From: a virus
Length of the DNA stretch: 64,000 nucleotides
Virus record (IMG/VR): IMGVR_UViG_3300046542_000332
Span: 20,720 to 84,719 of that record
Direction: 5' to 3' (one strand)
Shown here piece after piece: positions 42,237 through 49,757 of this stretch. Each line of letters opens with the position of its first letter. Positions within the stretch are counted from its first letter, which is position 1. Below the pieces are notes generated by a model that had not been told where the DNA came from, made no database searches, and saw nothing but the letters and a program-made list of their open reading frames with translations. The position numbers were made by a program, and so were the translations under genes.

Positions 42237-42269
42237 AAAGCGCTAATGTGTCATTAACGTTTTGACGCT
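42237..42269 (+). repeat. Short inverted-repeat element, copy C
   Basis: AAAGCGCTAATGTGTC...GTTTTGACGC resembles copy A/B elements, with AGCG...CGCT ends. It lies between the phosphatase stop and the next gene start. Confidence 0.35.
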
Positions 42270-42283
42270 ATAGAGTTTTGCCG

Positions 42284-43000
42284 TTATTCCCAGTCAGGCA
42301 GCAACTCCGGCCGCGCAGCGGGGAACGTGGCCAGCGTGGAAAGGTCCAGTAGCGTGAAATACCCCCGGTCATCACTGCGCCAGCCGCCCGTATCAATGTG
42401 ATGGACGTTGCCCAGCACCAGCGGCGCCAGCAGTGGGTTGTGACCGACCACCAGCGCCCGCACCCCTTCAACCGGCGTCGTGTCGGCCAGCTCTACACGT
42501 CGGCGCGACCACATGCAGGTGTTGTGAACCAGGCGCAGCTGTTTTTTGCTCTCGGGCGCTTCCAGTTCGTGGCGCAATTGATCCCATGACGGGAACGGGC
42601 AATCAGCGTGCACTACCCCCACCAGGCCGCCAGGCGTCTCGACTTCAATGGCGAAAGGAATCTCGGCAAACTGGACGGCGAACTCTCGCTGTTCATCCCA
42701 CGCCAGTCCCGCGAACCACGAGCCGCCGTTATAGATCCAGTTATCCATGTCGCAGGTGTCGAATCGGCATACGTAGTCGTCGTGGTTGCCGCGCACCGGG
42801 TGAAACCATGGTTTGGCCAGCCATTCCAGAACGTCGCGGCACTCCGGGCCACGGTCCACCAGGTCGCCAGCGCTGAATAGCCGATCCCGCTCCGGATCGA
42901 AGCCCGCCGCGTCCAGGGCCTTTTGCAGGCGGGTGAAGTGGCCGTGAATGTCGCCCACGGCAAAGTCTCGCCCCGCCGTGTTGGCCGCGAAACGCTTCAT
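42284..43000 (-). CDS. PPP-family protein phosphatase
   Basis: 238 residues from ATG 43000. Metal-binding motifs in order: GDIHGH (about 16-21), GDLVDRG (about 44-50), GNHDD (about 71-75), VVHADCP (about 129-135) and VGHNP (about 185-189). This is the lambda-phosphatase/PPP fold, which removes phosphate from proteins using two metal ions. In phages it may counter host kinases. A 12-bp hairpin at 43055-43088 lies upstream. Confidence 0.82.
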   Translation of the reverse strand: MKRFAANTAGRDFAVGDIHGHFTRLQKALDAAGFDPERDRLFSAGDLVDRGPECRDVLEWLAKPWFHPVRGNHDDYVCRFDTCDMDNWIYNGGSWFAGLAWDEQREFAVQFAEIPFAIEVETPGGLVGVVHADCPFPSWDQLRHELEAPESKKQLRLVHNTCMWSRRRVELADTTPVEGVRALVVGHNPLLAPLVLGNVHHIDTGGWRSDDRGYFTLLDLSTLATFPAARPELLPDWE

Positions 43001-43054
43001 TCGCACTGTTCCTATTACCTCAAGCATGCCGCCCGCCCTTTCCTATGACTCAAA

Positions 43055-43088
43055 TGAAAACGGCAAAGCGTTATGGCGCTTTGCCGTT
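43055..43088 (-). terminator. 12-bp hairpin before phosphatase
   Basis: AACGGCAAAGCG/CGCTTTGCCGTT with a 6-nt loop, then TTCATTTG leftward. Likely terminates or attenuates between the 43119 and 43000 genes. It overlaps an inverted-repeat element. Confidence 0.6.
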
Positions 43089-43118
43089 AAGATGTTATAG
43101 CGCTTTTAGATTGCTCTG

Positions 43119-43769
43119 TCAGGGCGCGTTGTCCGCCCCGCAGTGCGAGCAGTCGGCATACACCGGGGATGGCACAAAACGCCCGCACCCGCCGCAGTTC
43201 TGAATGCTTGACCGCGAGCGCGACCGATAGCGGGGCGCCTTGGCCAGCATAATCCCGGTACCGCGCAGCGCTTCCCGGTGGTTTACCTTGTTGCTGGCCA
43301 CCACCTTGCGCGACAGCCTCACCGCCATCAGATGCGCGATAGCCGTAACGTTGTTGTGCGGCTGCGCGGCCTTTGCGATGGCGAAATTCACGGGGAACGG
43401 CTCAGCCTTGCGCACGTCATCCGATAGCCCGCCGTCGCCGGTCAGAAATATCAGGTCGTTGCCGTTCCATTGCCCAGTGGCGTACAGATGCGCCTTGGTT
43501 GCCTCACCCAGTTCGGCGGCGACTTCCTCGGGCTTGACGTACTGGTGATCAACCGACCATTCCGCGTGCGCCTCCAGATACGCCAGCGGCCACGGCAGAT
43601 CCGACTCGCGGCTCTCGTTCTGTTTGGTGGCCTGCTCTTTGGTGTAGCGCTGGGCGTTGTCCAGGCTGGTCGTGTAGCCGGCACCGTCCTTTGCCCAAAA
43701 CATCAGGCGGTCACCGGTATTGCCCCGGCTGTCCTGCAATACAAACTCGGCTGGATCGATGTCAGACAT
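43119..43769 (-). CDS. Zinc-ribbon early protein
   Basis: 216 residues from ATG 43769. The C-terminus has CGGCGRFVPSPVYADCSHC, a clear zinc ribbon; the middle resembles early phage proteins (SDLPWPLAYLEAHAEWSVDH). It overlaps the ASCH gene by 8 nt. Likely a nucleic-acid-binding accessory protein. Confidence 0.55.
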   Translation of the reverse strand: MSDIDPAEFVLQDSRGNTGDRLMFWAKDGAGYTTSLDNAQRYTKEQATKQNESRESDLPWPLAYLEAHAEWSVDHQYVKPEEVAAELGEATKAHLYATGQWNGNDLIFLTGDGGLSDDVRKAEPFPVNFAIAKAAQPHNNVTAIAHLMAVRLSRKVVASNKVNHREALRGTGIMLAKAPRYRSRSRSSIQNCGGCGRFVPSPVYADCSHCGADNAP

Positions 43770-44157
43770 TTGCAGTCCCTTGCGGCAGTAGGTGGTTCGG
43801 CACTTCGAAAAATTGCAGCTGGCCAGGGTACGGAATGAATGGCAGGTACTGAGGATCGCGCAGCAGATAACCCTTCTGGCCCATGTACCAAGGCGAATCG
43901 CTATGGTCCAGGCTGTCGACCAGCTCAACAGAGCCGATAATCCCGCCCCGTTGCAGTTCGGCAAAGCGGGGCATATCGGTAATTCCGCGCTCAAGGGCGA
44001 ACTGGTAAGCCACGGTGTATTCGTCCCGCGTCATGCCCTTGGCTGCATGCACCAAGAAGCGCCCCCGGTACTTTGTGTGCCAACTACGGTTTTCGATGTC
44101 CTTGCCGCCGTGGACGATCAGCCAGGCCCATGGCTGGCGAATTGATAGTGCTTTCAT
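43762..44157 (-). CDS. ASCH-domain protein
   Basis: 131 residues. The start MKALSIRQPWAWLIVHGGKDIENRSW and YRGRFLVHAAK are characteristic of ASCH domains, which often bind RNA or modify nucleotides. The basic K/R residues near 2-30 line the predicted cleft. It overlaps the 48-residue gene by 4 nt (ATGA). Exact substrate unknown. Confidence 0.78.
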   Translation of the reverse strand: MKALSIRQPWAWLIVHGGKDIENRSWHTKYRGRFLVHAAKGMTRDEYTVAYQFALERGITDMPRFAELQRGGIIGSVELVDSLDHSDSPWYMGQKGYLLRDPQYLPFIPYPGQLQFFEVPNHLLPQGTANV

Positions 44158-44300
44158 GCTTCTTTCACCCGATCAGCGCTCGGCGCTGGCATGTACATTC
44201 CGCCCGGCCCGCGCCACACGCCGAACCGGTCTACGGTGCATTCGCGCCAGCCGCCGGCATTGCCGTAACGAGGCGCGAACCAAACGAGGCGCTTGGTCAT
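44154..44300 (-). CDS. 48-residue protein between two coupled genes
   Basis: Short gene, ATG 44300 to TGA 44154, overlapping both neighbours by 4 nt (ATGA each). Contains WRECTVDRFGVWRGPGG. No domain recognised; coupling at both ends supports it being real. Confidence 0.5.
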   Translation of the reverse strand: MTKRLVWFAPRYGNAGGWRECTVDRFGVWRGPGGMYMPAPSADRVKEA

Positions 44301-44989
44301 TCCTTCCCCCCGGCCTCAGCGCTGGCGGCCAGGCTTTTACGCTCTTGCTCGATCCAGGCCAGTATCCCGGCGCCTGAGTTGTACAGGTGCGCCACCCGCC
44401 CAGCGTTCGCAATCGCTTGTGCCGCCGGATTGCGCTCGCCCAGCGTGGCCAGGGCTTCGCGGAATTGCTCGACGTAGCTCTCTGTCGAGGGGGCGCCCCA
44501 GCAATTCACCAGGCAATCGTCGTCCGGCCCGCCGCCTTCGTCCTCGTCGCTCGACTCGCCCGGTACCATTAGAAACTCACGCTCTACGGCATGCAGGTAA
44601 TCAGAAAACCGCTTCATATTGCCGAGACAGGTCAGCAGCGTGCTGGGGGTGCGCGCCAGCTGCCCCGTGCCGAACACGTCATAGACCTTTTGGAGTGTTG
44701 CCGCATCGCCTTGGTACTGCATTGGCTGACGGTAAAGCGGGCCTTGCTCTTCAAGCCATTGCTGAACCTCGCCGCCCGACCACATCTTGCGCAGCATGGT
44801 GGGAAAGTGCAGCTGTGCCGGCGCAGATTGGTACTCGGCTGGTTTTTCCAGCTCGGCAATACGCGCCAGCGCGGCGTCCAGGTGCTTGGCGTCCACGTAC
44901 TGAGCTTGGGCCAGGTCGCCAGTGGCAAACCGCAGGGTGGTGGCGCTATGGCGCTCTACTTCGACGGCTGGGGTTGCTTGGTTATTCAT
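44297..44989 (-). CDS. Helical early protein
   Basis: 230 residues from ATG 44989. N-terminal half helical (AKHLDAALARIAELEKPAE), acidic block EDEGGGPDDD near 150, then helices. Unknown function. Overlaps the LigA-like gene by 4 nt. Confidence 0.5.
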   Translation of the reverse strand: MNNQATPAVEVERHSATTLRFATGDLAQAQYVDAKHLDAALARIAELEKPAEYQSAPAQLHFPTMLRKMWSGGEVQQWLEEQGPLYRQPMQYQGDAATLQKVYDVFGTGQLARTPSTLLTCLGNMKRFSDYLHAVEREFLMVPGESSDEDEGGGPDDDCLVNCWGAPSTESYVEQFREALATLGERNPAAQAIANAGRVAHLYNSGAGILAWIEQERKSLAASAEAGGKE

Positions 44990-45354
44990 GGGGCGATTCC
45001 GTAGATGTCTTTGAGTGGGGTTTCGCCGTGCTGGCGGCAGAGCCAGACCACGGGGTCCAATTTGTGGAACGGCAGCTGATACCCGGTACCCGCCGACAGC
45101 GCCGACCGGTCGCACATATCCTTGTAGCGGTGCGTCACCTGATCCCAGCCGGCCAGCAGCGTTTTGCAGAGCTTGTCGAAATAGCTATCAGGGACCACCG
45201 GCGCATCGAGCACGTAATAGCGAATGCTGTGCTCCAGATATTCGCCATACGCCGCGTTGAGCGCCTGGCTGTCCTTGGTCGCCACCGGTACCGGCTTGGA
45301 TGTCTCGGCCGGCATGGCGAACAGGTCGGGCTGTACTTCTGCGCGCCGCTTCAT
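44986..45354 (-). CDS. LigA-related small protein
   Basis: 122 residues. Contains AYGEYLEHSIRYYVLDAPVV and SYFDKLCKTLLAGWDQV, reminiscent of the N-terminal Ia domain of NAD+-dependent DNA ligases, as in small phage LigA-related proteins. The adenylation domain is missing, so it cannot be a ligase alone. It might bind NAD or modulate host ligase. Family call is moderate. Confidence 0.6.
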   Translation of the reverse strand: MKRRAEVQPDLFAMPAETSKPVPVATKDSQALNAAYGEYLEHSIRYYVLDAPVVPDSYFDKLCKTLLAGWDQVTHRYKDMCDRSALSAGTGYQLPFHKLDPVVWLCRQHGETPLKDIYGIAP

Positions 45355-45701
45355 TGTTCTGACTCTAAAGCGCTATAACTCTTAAGCGTCTTGGCGCTTT
45401 CTTCCCGCTCAATGAATCGCTCACGGGCCTGGCGGGCTTTCATGCCGACCTCCGTAGGGATCGAACCGAAAGGCTCCCCGCCTTCACGATTAAAACTGTC
45501 CTCGTCGTTCGCGTAGAAGGCGCAAACCTCTTCAAGGATATGCAGCTCGACCAGCGCCGGGTTGGCCTTGAGTGCCGCCAGCGCCCACCCCATAAGCCCA
45601 GCACGAGCCATGGGGCGTACAGACCGGGCATTGCCCACCAGCCAGCTTTGCAGCTCAGCGGCTTCGGCCTGATCCTGTTGTGCATCGGTCAGGCCGCTCA
45701 T
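45351..45701 (-). CDS. Small helical early protein
   Basis: 116 residues from ATG 45701. Helical throughout (AELQSWLVGNARSVRPMARAG; MKARQARERFIEREESAK). C-terminus encoded inside an inverted-repeat element. Unknown function. Confidence 0.5.
   Translation of the reverse strand: MSGLTDAQQDQAEAAELQSWLVGNARSVRPMARAGLMGWALAALKANPALVELHILEEVCAFYANDEDSFNREGGEPFGSIPTEVGMKARQARERFIEREESAKTLKSYSALESEQ
45365..45398 (+). repeat. Short inverted-repeat element, copy B
   Basis: AAGCGC...GCGCTT around TATAACTCTTAAGCGTCTTG, across the 45351/45354 gene junction. Best copy of this junction element family. Confidence 0.5.
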
Positions 45702-45847
45702 TGCCCAGCCCTCAGCGCGGCGGTGCGCACCTGGCGCCGTTTGCTGCATTTCTGGTGGTTACCGCTGCTACGGGCGCGCCCGCACTCATCACACATGGAC
45801 TTCACATGGATATGGCCAATCTGCTTTGGGCCGGGATGAATGCTCAT
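45698..45847 (-). CDS. 49-residue zinc-finger protein
   Basis: Short gene, ATG 45847 to TGA 45698, overlapping neighbours by 4 nt on both sides. CDECGRARSSGNHQKC is a likely Cys/His metal site. Basic tail (SKRRQVRTAALRAG). Probably a small nucleic-acid-binding protein. Confidence 0.55.
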   Translation of the reverse strand: MSIHPGPKQIGHIHVKSMCDECGRARSSGNHQKCSKRRQVRTAALRAGQ

Positions 45848-46515
45848 GCGGCACACTCCAGCGACGACGCTACGTTGATAATCGGCAGTTGCTGCGCCGC
45901 CTCACGGCACAAACGCATCTGCTCAGGCTCATAGCCCCAAATGTTGCCCGCGCCTATCTGGCGATCGATTCCGAGATAGGCCGGATCGATCCGCTCGCCA
46001 CGCATCACGTAATTGCGCATCTGTAGGACCAGATCACGCAGCGTGCCGCCATGGCTGAACCCTTTCCACTTGCCGGACGCCTTGACCTCGATCATCACCC
46101 CACGCTCGTCATGCAGGTACACGCGCTGCTCAAAGCGCAGGCGCGCCACGCGGTCATGCCGGCGGGAGTAGAAAAAAAACCGTCCATAGCTGGAAATGAC
46201 TTCAATCAGCCGGTTGGCGTACTCACAGCGCAGCAGCTTGGCGAACGGGCTGATGCCGTGATCGACCGTGCCTTCTGCCAACATTGTGGCCACCAGCTGC
46301 TCGCACAGCTCGACGCGGGCGCTATTCATGTCGGTGTTACCGACCGCGCACACCAGCAGCTCGGCCGTGGTGCAGGTCGGCAGGTGCTTGGCGATCAGGC
46401 GCAGCTTGTCGTTGCCGGTGCACAGCCGTGCGGTGAATTCAAAGCGCGGGTTACCCACCATGGCGCCAACCCAATCAGGTTTGCCGGCGGCCGGGATTAG
46501 AGTTTGAACGGTCAT
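45844..46515 (-). CDS. Unknown early protein
   Basis: 223 residues. A central basic segment (RRHDRVARLRFEQRVYLHDE) and EVKASGKWKGFS look like part of a nucleic-acid-binding domain, but the full pattern is not a family I can name. Overlaps the zinc-finger gene by 4 nt. Confidence 0.5.
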   Translation of the reverse strand: MTVQTLIPAAGKPDWVGAMVGNPRFEFTARLCTGNDKLRLIAKHLPTCTTAELLVCAVGNTDMNSARVELCEQLVATMLAEGTVDHGISPFAKLLRCEYANRLIEVISSYGRFFFYSRRHDRVARLRFEQRVYLHDERGVMIEVKASGKWKGFSHGGTLRDLVLQMRNYVMRGERIDPAYLGIDRQIGAGNIWGYEPEQMRLCREAAQQLPIINVASSLECAA

Positions 46516-46516
46516 A

Positions 46517-46873
46517 TCAGTGAACCTCCGGATGGATAGAGCGCCCTGCGTAGGGCTGCAAGCGTTCCGCGATCATGCTGGCCACCTGAATCAGGCCGGG
46601 GCGCTTACTGGTCGGCGCCTTGCCAATAACGCTGTTGCCTTCAAGGGACTCGACCAGCAATGCAATGGCGGCCGGGCTTGGGTTGATTGCTTTCCCGGAT
46701 TTCAGATCCTCGGTCAGCGCGCGGGCGGTGTCGGCCCAGCGCTCCAGATCAAAATCAGCGGGAGGGTTGATGTCGTACAGGTCAGCCAGGATTTCAGGGC
46801 AGGCCAGGAAGCGCATGCGGTGCGCTAACAGGTCCGCCGACATCCGGCTGAACATGAGTGGGAGGGTGGGCAT
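46517..46873 (-). CDS. Small early protein with CGCCAGAGATAA leader
   Basis: 118 residues, mixed helix. The start follows CGCCAGAGATAA (46880-46891) by 6 nt. An AT-rich leader (46895-46960) may hold the promoter for this operon, but no single box stands out. Confidence 0.5.
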   Translation of the reverse strand: MPTLPLMFSRMSADLLAHRMRFLACPEILADLYDINPPADFDLERWADTARALTEDLKSGKAINPSPAAIALLVESLEGNSVIGKAPTSKRPGLIQVASMIAERLQPYAGRSIHPEVH

Positions 46874-46879
46874 ATCGGT

Positions 46880-46891
46880 TTATCTCTGGCG
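46880..46891 (-). promoter_or_regulatory. CGCCAGAGATAA leader motif, copy 2
   Basis: Exact 12-mer before ATG 46873. Preceded leftward by CACCAAAA, also seen near copy 3. Confidence 0.5.
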
Positions 46892-46966
46892 TTTTGGTGA
46901 AGACGCAAGATTATCATTATGCCCTGAACTTCATAAAGCATTATTTGAATAAAACTTATGGATGGC

Positions 46967-46994
46967 GTCCGGGGATTGTCATTTATCCCCGGAC
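46967..46994 (-). terminator. 10-bp hairpin after dUTPase
   Basis: GTCCGGGGAT/ATCCCCGGAC with an 8-nt loop, 16 nt after the dUTPase stop. No T-run follows leftward, so it may be an attenuator or RNA-stability hairpin. Confidence 0.5.
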
Positions 46995-47009
46995 ATCAGA
47001 TTGAACCTT

Positions 47010-47450
47010 TTACACAAGGCCGGTATGGCCAAACCCGCCAGCGCCACGGTCTGAGGCCGTGTTGAACTCTGCAACCTCGACCAGCTCAGTCCCGAAGAAC
47101 GACGGGGAAACGCGGGTAACGATCACCATCTGCGCGATTCTATCCCCCGCCTTAATTTCAAGCCGCTCAGGGCCGTGGTTGATCAGGATCACTTTGACTT
47201 CCCCCTGATAACCGCCGTCGACCAGCCCGGCCAACACGTCGATGCCGTACTGATCCGCCAGCCCGCTGCGCGGCCAGATCTGCGCACCCTGGTCTGCCAG
47301 GAACTCATAGGCGAAGCCGGTAGGCAGCGTGACGCGCTTACCGGGCTCCAACATGACGGACTGAGTGGTGCGCAGGTCATAACCGAAGTCGCGGGCCTTG
47401 GTGCGCTCAGGCAGTGGCAGGCTGTGTTTTCCGATACGCTTGATGTTCAT
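47010..47450 (-). CDS. dut: dUTPase
   Basis: 146 residues with all five trimeric-dUTPase motifs: ARDFGYDLRT (I), PRSGLA (II), GIDVLAGLVDGGYQGE (III), GDRIAQMV (IV) and DRGAGGFGHTG (V). It hydrolyses dUTP to dUMP and PPi, keeping uracil out of phage DNA and feeding dTMP synthesis. Overlaps the zinc-ribbon gene by 4 nt. Confidence 0.92.
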   Translation of the reverse strand: MNIKRIGKHSLPLPERTKARDFGYDLRTTQSVMLEPGKRVTLPTGFAYEFLADQGAQIWPRSGLADQYGIDVLAGLVDGGYQGEVKVILINHGPERLEIKAGDRIAQMVIVTRVSPSFFGTELVEVAEFNTASDRGAGGFGHTGLV

Positions 47451-47650
47451 TGGGTCTTGTCCTTGTTCTTGCGGCCCGCCCGGTGCGAGCCGTTGAGTGG
47501 TTCCTGGCCCTTGGACAGCGGCCAGTAGATGAGCTTGCGGCAGTCGTTGCAGCGCTTGTGGTTGAGCGATGCGAATTCAACCAGGTGGGTGCTACCGCAC
47601 CGGCAAGACTTGGTGGTCTTGGTGACCACCTTGTCCTCTGTACTCAGCAT
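47447..47650 (-). CDS. 67-residue zinc-ribbon protein
   Basis: ATG 47650. CRCGSTHLVEFASLNHKRC and CNDC form a zinc ribbon. Basic tail (HRAGRKNKDKTQ). It overlaps the Ref-like gene by 7 nt and dUTPase by 4 nt. Likely a nucleic-acid-binding helper. Confidence 0.55.
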   Translation of the reverse strand: MLSTEDKVVTKTTKSCRCGSTHLVEFASLNHKRCNDCRKLIYWPLSKGQEPLNGSHRAGRKNKDKTQ

Positions 47651-48057
47651 GCAATGGCCTCTGTCGATTCGTGGTTGCTCTGTTCCCAAGCCGTCACCAG
47701 CGCCCGCACGCCATCCGGTACCGCACGGCCGGAGGCGTCAACGAGCTGCACGCACATACCCACCAGCGAGATTTCGGTGCCGTACTCCGCAATCCAACGC
47801 GCCTTGTGGCCGTGGACCGCCAGCATGTTGGGGCGCTGGCCGTAACCGTTCTGGTGGTGGCCAGCGCACAGCGGCAGCACAAAGTAATGGGCATGGGGCT
47901 TGGTGCGGCCGTCACAGTGGTGGATCGAAACGTGGGCCTGCTCGGAAAAGTCCCGAGGGAAGCCGTCCAACAGGCAGCAGATGCAACCGCAAATGTCCGC
48001 TACGTCGTTGAACCATTGGTTTTGGGCTTTGGTTGGGTTTTTACCTGAATGGCGCAT
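47644..48057 (-). CDS. Ref-like HNH nuclease
   Basis: 137 residues. Zinc/HNH features: CGCICC near 24-29, then VSIHHCDGRTKPHAHYFVLPLC and HHQNGYGQRP. This matches the P1 Ref family, a RecA-dependent nuclease acting at displacement loops. The gene follows a CGCCAGAGAGAA variant of the leader motif (48065-48076). It probably aids recombination with RdgC and SSB. Confidence 0.75.
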   Translation of the reverse strand: MRHSGKNPTKAQNQWFNDVADICGCICCLLDGFPRDFSEQAHVSIHHCDGRTKPHAHYFVLPLCAGHHQNGYGQRPNMLAVHGHKARWIAEYGTEISLVGMCVQLVDASGRAVPDGVRALVTAWEQSNHESTEAIAC

Positions 48058-48064
48058 GGTTGTT

Positions 48065-48076
48065 TTCTCTCTGGCG
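48065..48076 (-). promoter_or_regulatory. CGCCAGAGA-type leader motif, copy 3
   Basis: CGCCAGAGAGAA, one base off the consensus, 8 nt before ATG 48057. An AATCGCCAGAGA extension is shared with copy 4. Confidence 0.45.
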
Positions 48077-48103
48077 ATTGAGTGTTTTGGTGTTACAGGT
48101 GAA

Positions 48104-49054
48104 TCACTTGCTCGGTATGCCCACGCGAGTTTTAAGCGCGCTCAGGGCTGCGGCGCCGGCCGAGGCTGGCGACGGTATGGATTTGGTGTTTTCGTTCGCC
48201 TGGGGCGCTGAGGCGCTGACCTGTTCCGCTTTCTGCACGGCCACCGCCGCCTTGTCCGCCCGCTTTTTGCTTTGCTCAGCTTCCACGACCTTGGCTTTGT
48301 AGGCTTCGCAGTGCTTCAAAAAGACGGTGACAGGGTGGAACTTGTCGACAATGGACGGGGCTTTCTCGTGCTTGACGTAGTGAGTCGCAGCGGCTGGCGT
48401 GGCGTCTTGGATGCGGGCAACGGCCTTGCCCATGATCCCGGCCACCGTGACGTTGTAGGTCGGCCATTGCTTGTACCGCTCACGGAATGCCACGGCATAC
48501 GCTCGCCAGGCGGCAAAGATCTTGCTGGCCGGGCCCGGGTATTCCCTTGGGTAATCAGCGGGTAGCGCTGGGTCGATATCGGCGGCCGGCTCCGGATCGG
48601 TCTTTGCGTCCAGGGGGTCGGCGGTAGGTTTTATATCTGAAGTACTCTCTGTTGTATTCTCTGTATGCACGAAATGCGCTTTCGCTAACCCCCCAATTGC
48701 GCTTTCCGCATTTCGGGGAATGCGCTTATCGACAATGGCGAGTAACAGGGCATCAAATGCTTCTAAATCAAGGTGATAGTAGATTTTGTGCTCAAGGCGC
48801 TTATGGGTCTCCCTGATCAATCCCATCTGTACCAGCGTCTTTCTGGCGGACGCCTGCTCGCGATAGGAAAGCCCGGTTTCTTCCTCCCATTCTTCGCAGG
48901 ATTTATAGACGCCGAGGTCGTTATGCGCCTTGTCGGACCAGTAGAACAGCTGGCACAGGAACAGGGTCGCCTTCACGCCGCCTACATGAGGTGCAAGGCG
49001 TGGGTAGTAGGCGATGGGGCGCCCAAGGCCGCGCAATATCTCTGACGGGCTCAC
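48104..49054 (-). CDS. Replication initiator-like protein
   Basis: 316 residues. N-terminal winged-helix part (residues 1-95): GGVKATLFLCQLFYWSD, YKSCEEWEEETGLSYREQ, LVQMGLIRET. Then an Ala/Asp linker and helices ending in an Ala/Lys-rich tail. This is the layout of phage O-like or DnaD-like replication proteins, which load host helicase at the origin. Coupled to the 49051 gene by 4 nt. Confidence 0.68.
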   Translation of the reverse strand: MSPSEILRGLGRPIAYYPRLAPHVGGVKATLFLCQLFYWSDKAHNDLGVYKSCEEWEEETGLSYREQASARKTLVQMGLIRETHKRLEHKIYYHLDLEAFDALLLAIVDKRIPRNAESAIGGLAKAHFVHTENTTESTSDIKPTADPLDAKTDPEPAADIDPALPADYPREYPGPASKIFAAWRAYAVAFRERYKQWPTYNVTVAGIMGKAVARIQDATPAAATHYVKHEKAPSIVDKFHPVTVFLKHCEAYKAKVVEAEQSKKRADKAAVAVQKAEQVSASAPQANENTKSIPSPASAGAAALSALKTRVGIPSK

Positions 49055-49317
49055 AGGGACACCTCAGCCAGACCGACAGAGGGTCCGTATCCAGCCTTGA
49101 TGATTTCACTCAGGACAGCGGCCGCATCCTTCTTTCCGAACTTCTTCGCGTTGCTGCCGGACATTTTGATCAGCAGCTCTATGGTGATCGGTTCGTCTGG
49201 ATGTGCGACTGCATAGGCCAGAACACCGCGAGCACGCCAGGAAAGGCGCTCGTCTTCGATGATGGCGGTGGGCAGAACGCAGAACTGGGTTTTTCGTGCG
49301 GCGCGAACGATGCTCAT
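49051..49317 (-). CDS. Small winged-helix replication-module protein
   Basis: 88 residues. A winged-helix start: CVLPTAIIEDERLSWRARGVL, then SGSNAKKFGKKDAAAVLSEI. Usually partners replication initiators in phages. First gene of this operon after the small-RNA region; may bind the origin. Confidence 0.6.
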   Translation of the reverse strand: MSIVRAARKTQFCVLPTAIIEDERLSWRARGVLAYAVAHPDEPITIELLIKMSGSNAKKFGKKDAAAVLSEIIKAGYGPSVGLAEVSL

Positions 49318-49442
49318 CGAGCACCCCCTTGAGATTGGATGCTGACGGCAAAATGAACATGCACAGACGGGCGCTGAGGGTCACAGCCATGAGGCCGGCT
49401 CAGCGATACGCCGTTAGTGAATGCTTGAAAAAGGCAGGAAAG

Positions 49443-49470
49443 TTTGCAGATCCCGAGCCTGTGGTATACT
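49443..49470 (+). promoter_or_regulatory. Rightward promoter with inverted-repeat operator
   Basis: TTTGCA...TATACT with a 16-bp gap and an extended TGG before TATACT (49465-49470). The inverted repeat TCCCGAG (49451-49457)...CTCGGGA (49469-49475) brackets the -10, a good operator layout. Confidence 0.5.
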
Positions 49471-49476
49471 CGGGAC

Positions 49477-49619
49477 GTCAACAAAGCAGATCCCCCTGGC
49501 GCCATCTTCCGATAGCACTGGGTAAGCAAGGAAAGCTTACGGATTGATTTGGTAATTTTTGCATCATATCTGTAGTAGAAAAGAACCTATAACCTTGGCG
49601 GGGGCGGGTTCTTTTTTTT
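49477..49619 (+). ncRNA. Predicted small RNA, OOP-like
   Basis: The promoter at 49443-49470 and a terminator at 49579-49619 define about 143 nt read against the leftward replication operon. Internal hairpin GTAAGC...GCTTAC (near 49522-49540) has an AAGGAAA loop. No ORF of note. Its place, between regulator and replication genes on the opposite strand, recalls OOP RNA of lambda. Inference from sequence only. Confidence 0.5.
49579..49619 (+). terminator. Terminator of predicted small RNA
   Basis: AAAGAACC/GGTTCTTT stem followed by an eight-T run (612-619). Oriented rightward. Confidence 0.75.
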
Positions 49620-49652
49620 CGTCTCCAATTTGGTGGGCGATGACGGATCGCC

Positions 49653-49757
49653 TCAATTCGGCGTGCTGTATACCATAGCTGAAAGCAGAGCGTCTAACAT
49701 TTGCTGCTCCCTATACCTCTTTGATTCTTTGCGCTTTATTTCCCGCAGATACAACAT
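49653..49757 (-). CDS. 34-residue ORF coupled to the regulator
   Basis: ATG 49757 overlaps the regulator stop (TGATG). Encodes a basic helix (LREIKRKESKRYREQQ) followed by LDALLSAMVY. It could be a small accessory protein of the regulator. No homologue recognised; lack of length keeps confidence low. Confidence 0.45.
   Translation of the reverse strand: MLYLREIKRKESKRYREQQMLDALLSAMVYSTPN

Noticed and set aside
44986-45354. Functional DNA ligase
   Set aside because: Only the N-terminal Ia-like part is present; the adenylation KxDG motif is missing.
45844-46515. Restriction-endonuclease-like fold in the 223-residue early protein
   Set aside because: EVKASG resembles an E-x-K motif, but no upstream acidic residue in the right spacing and no PD motif could be placed.
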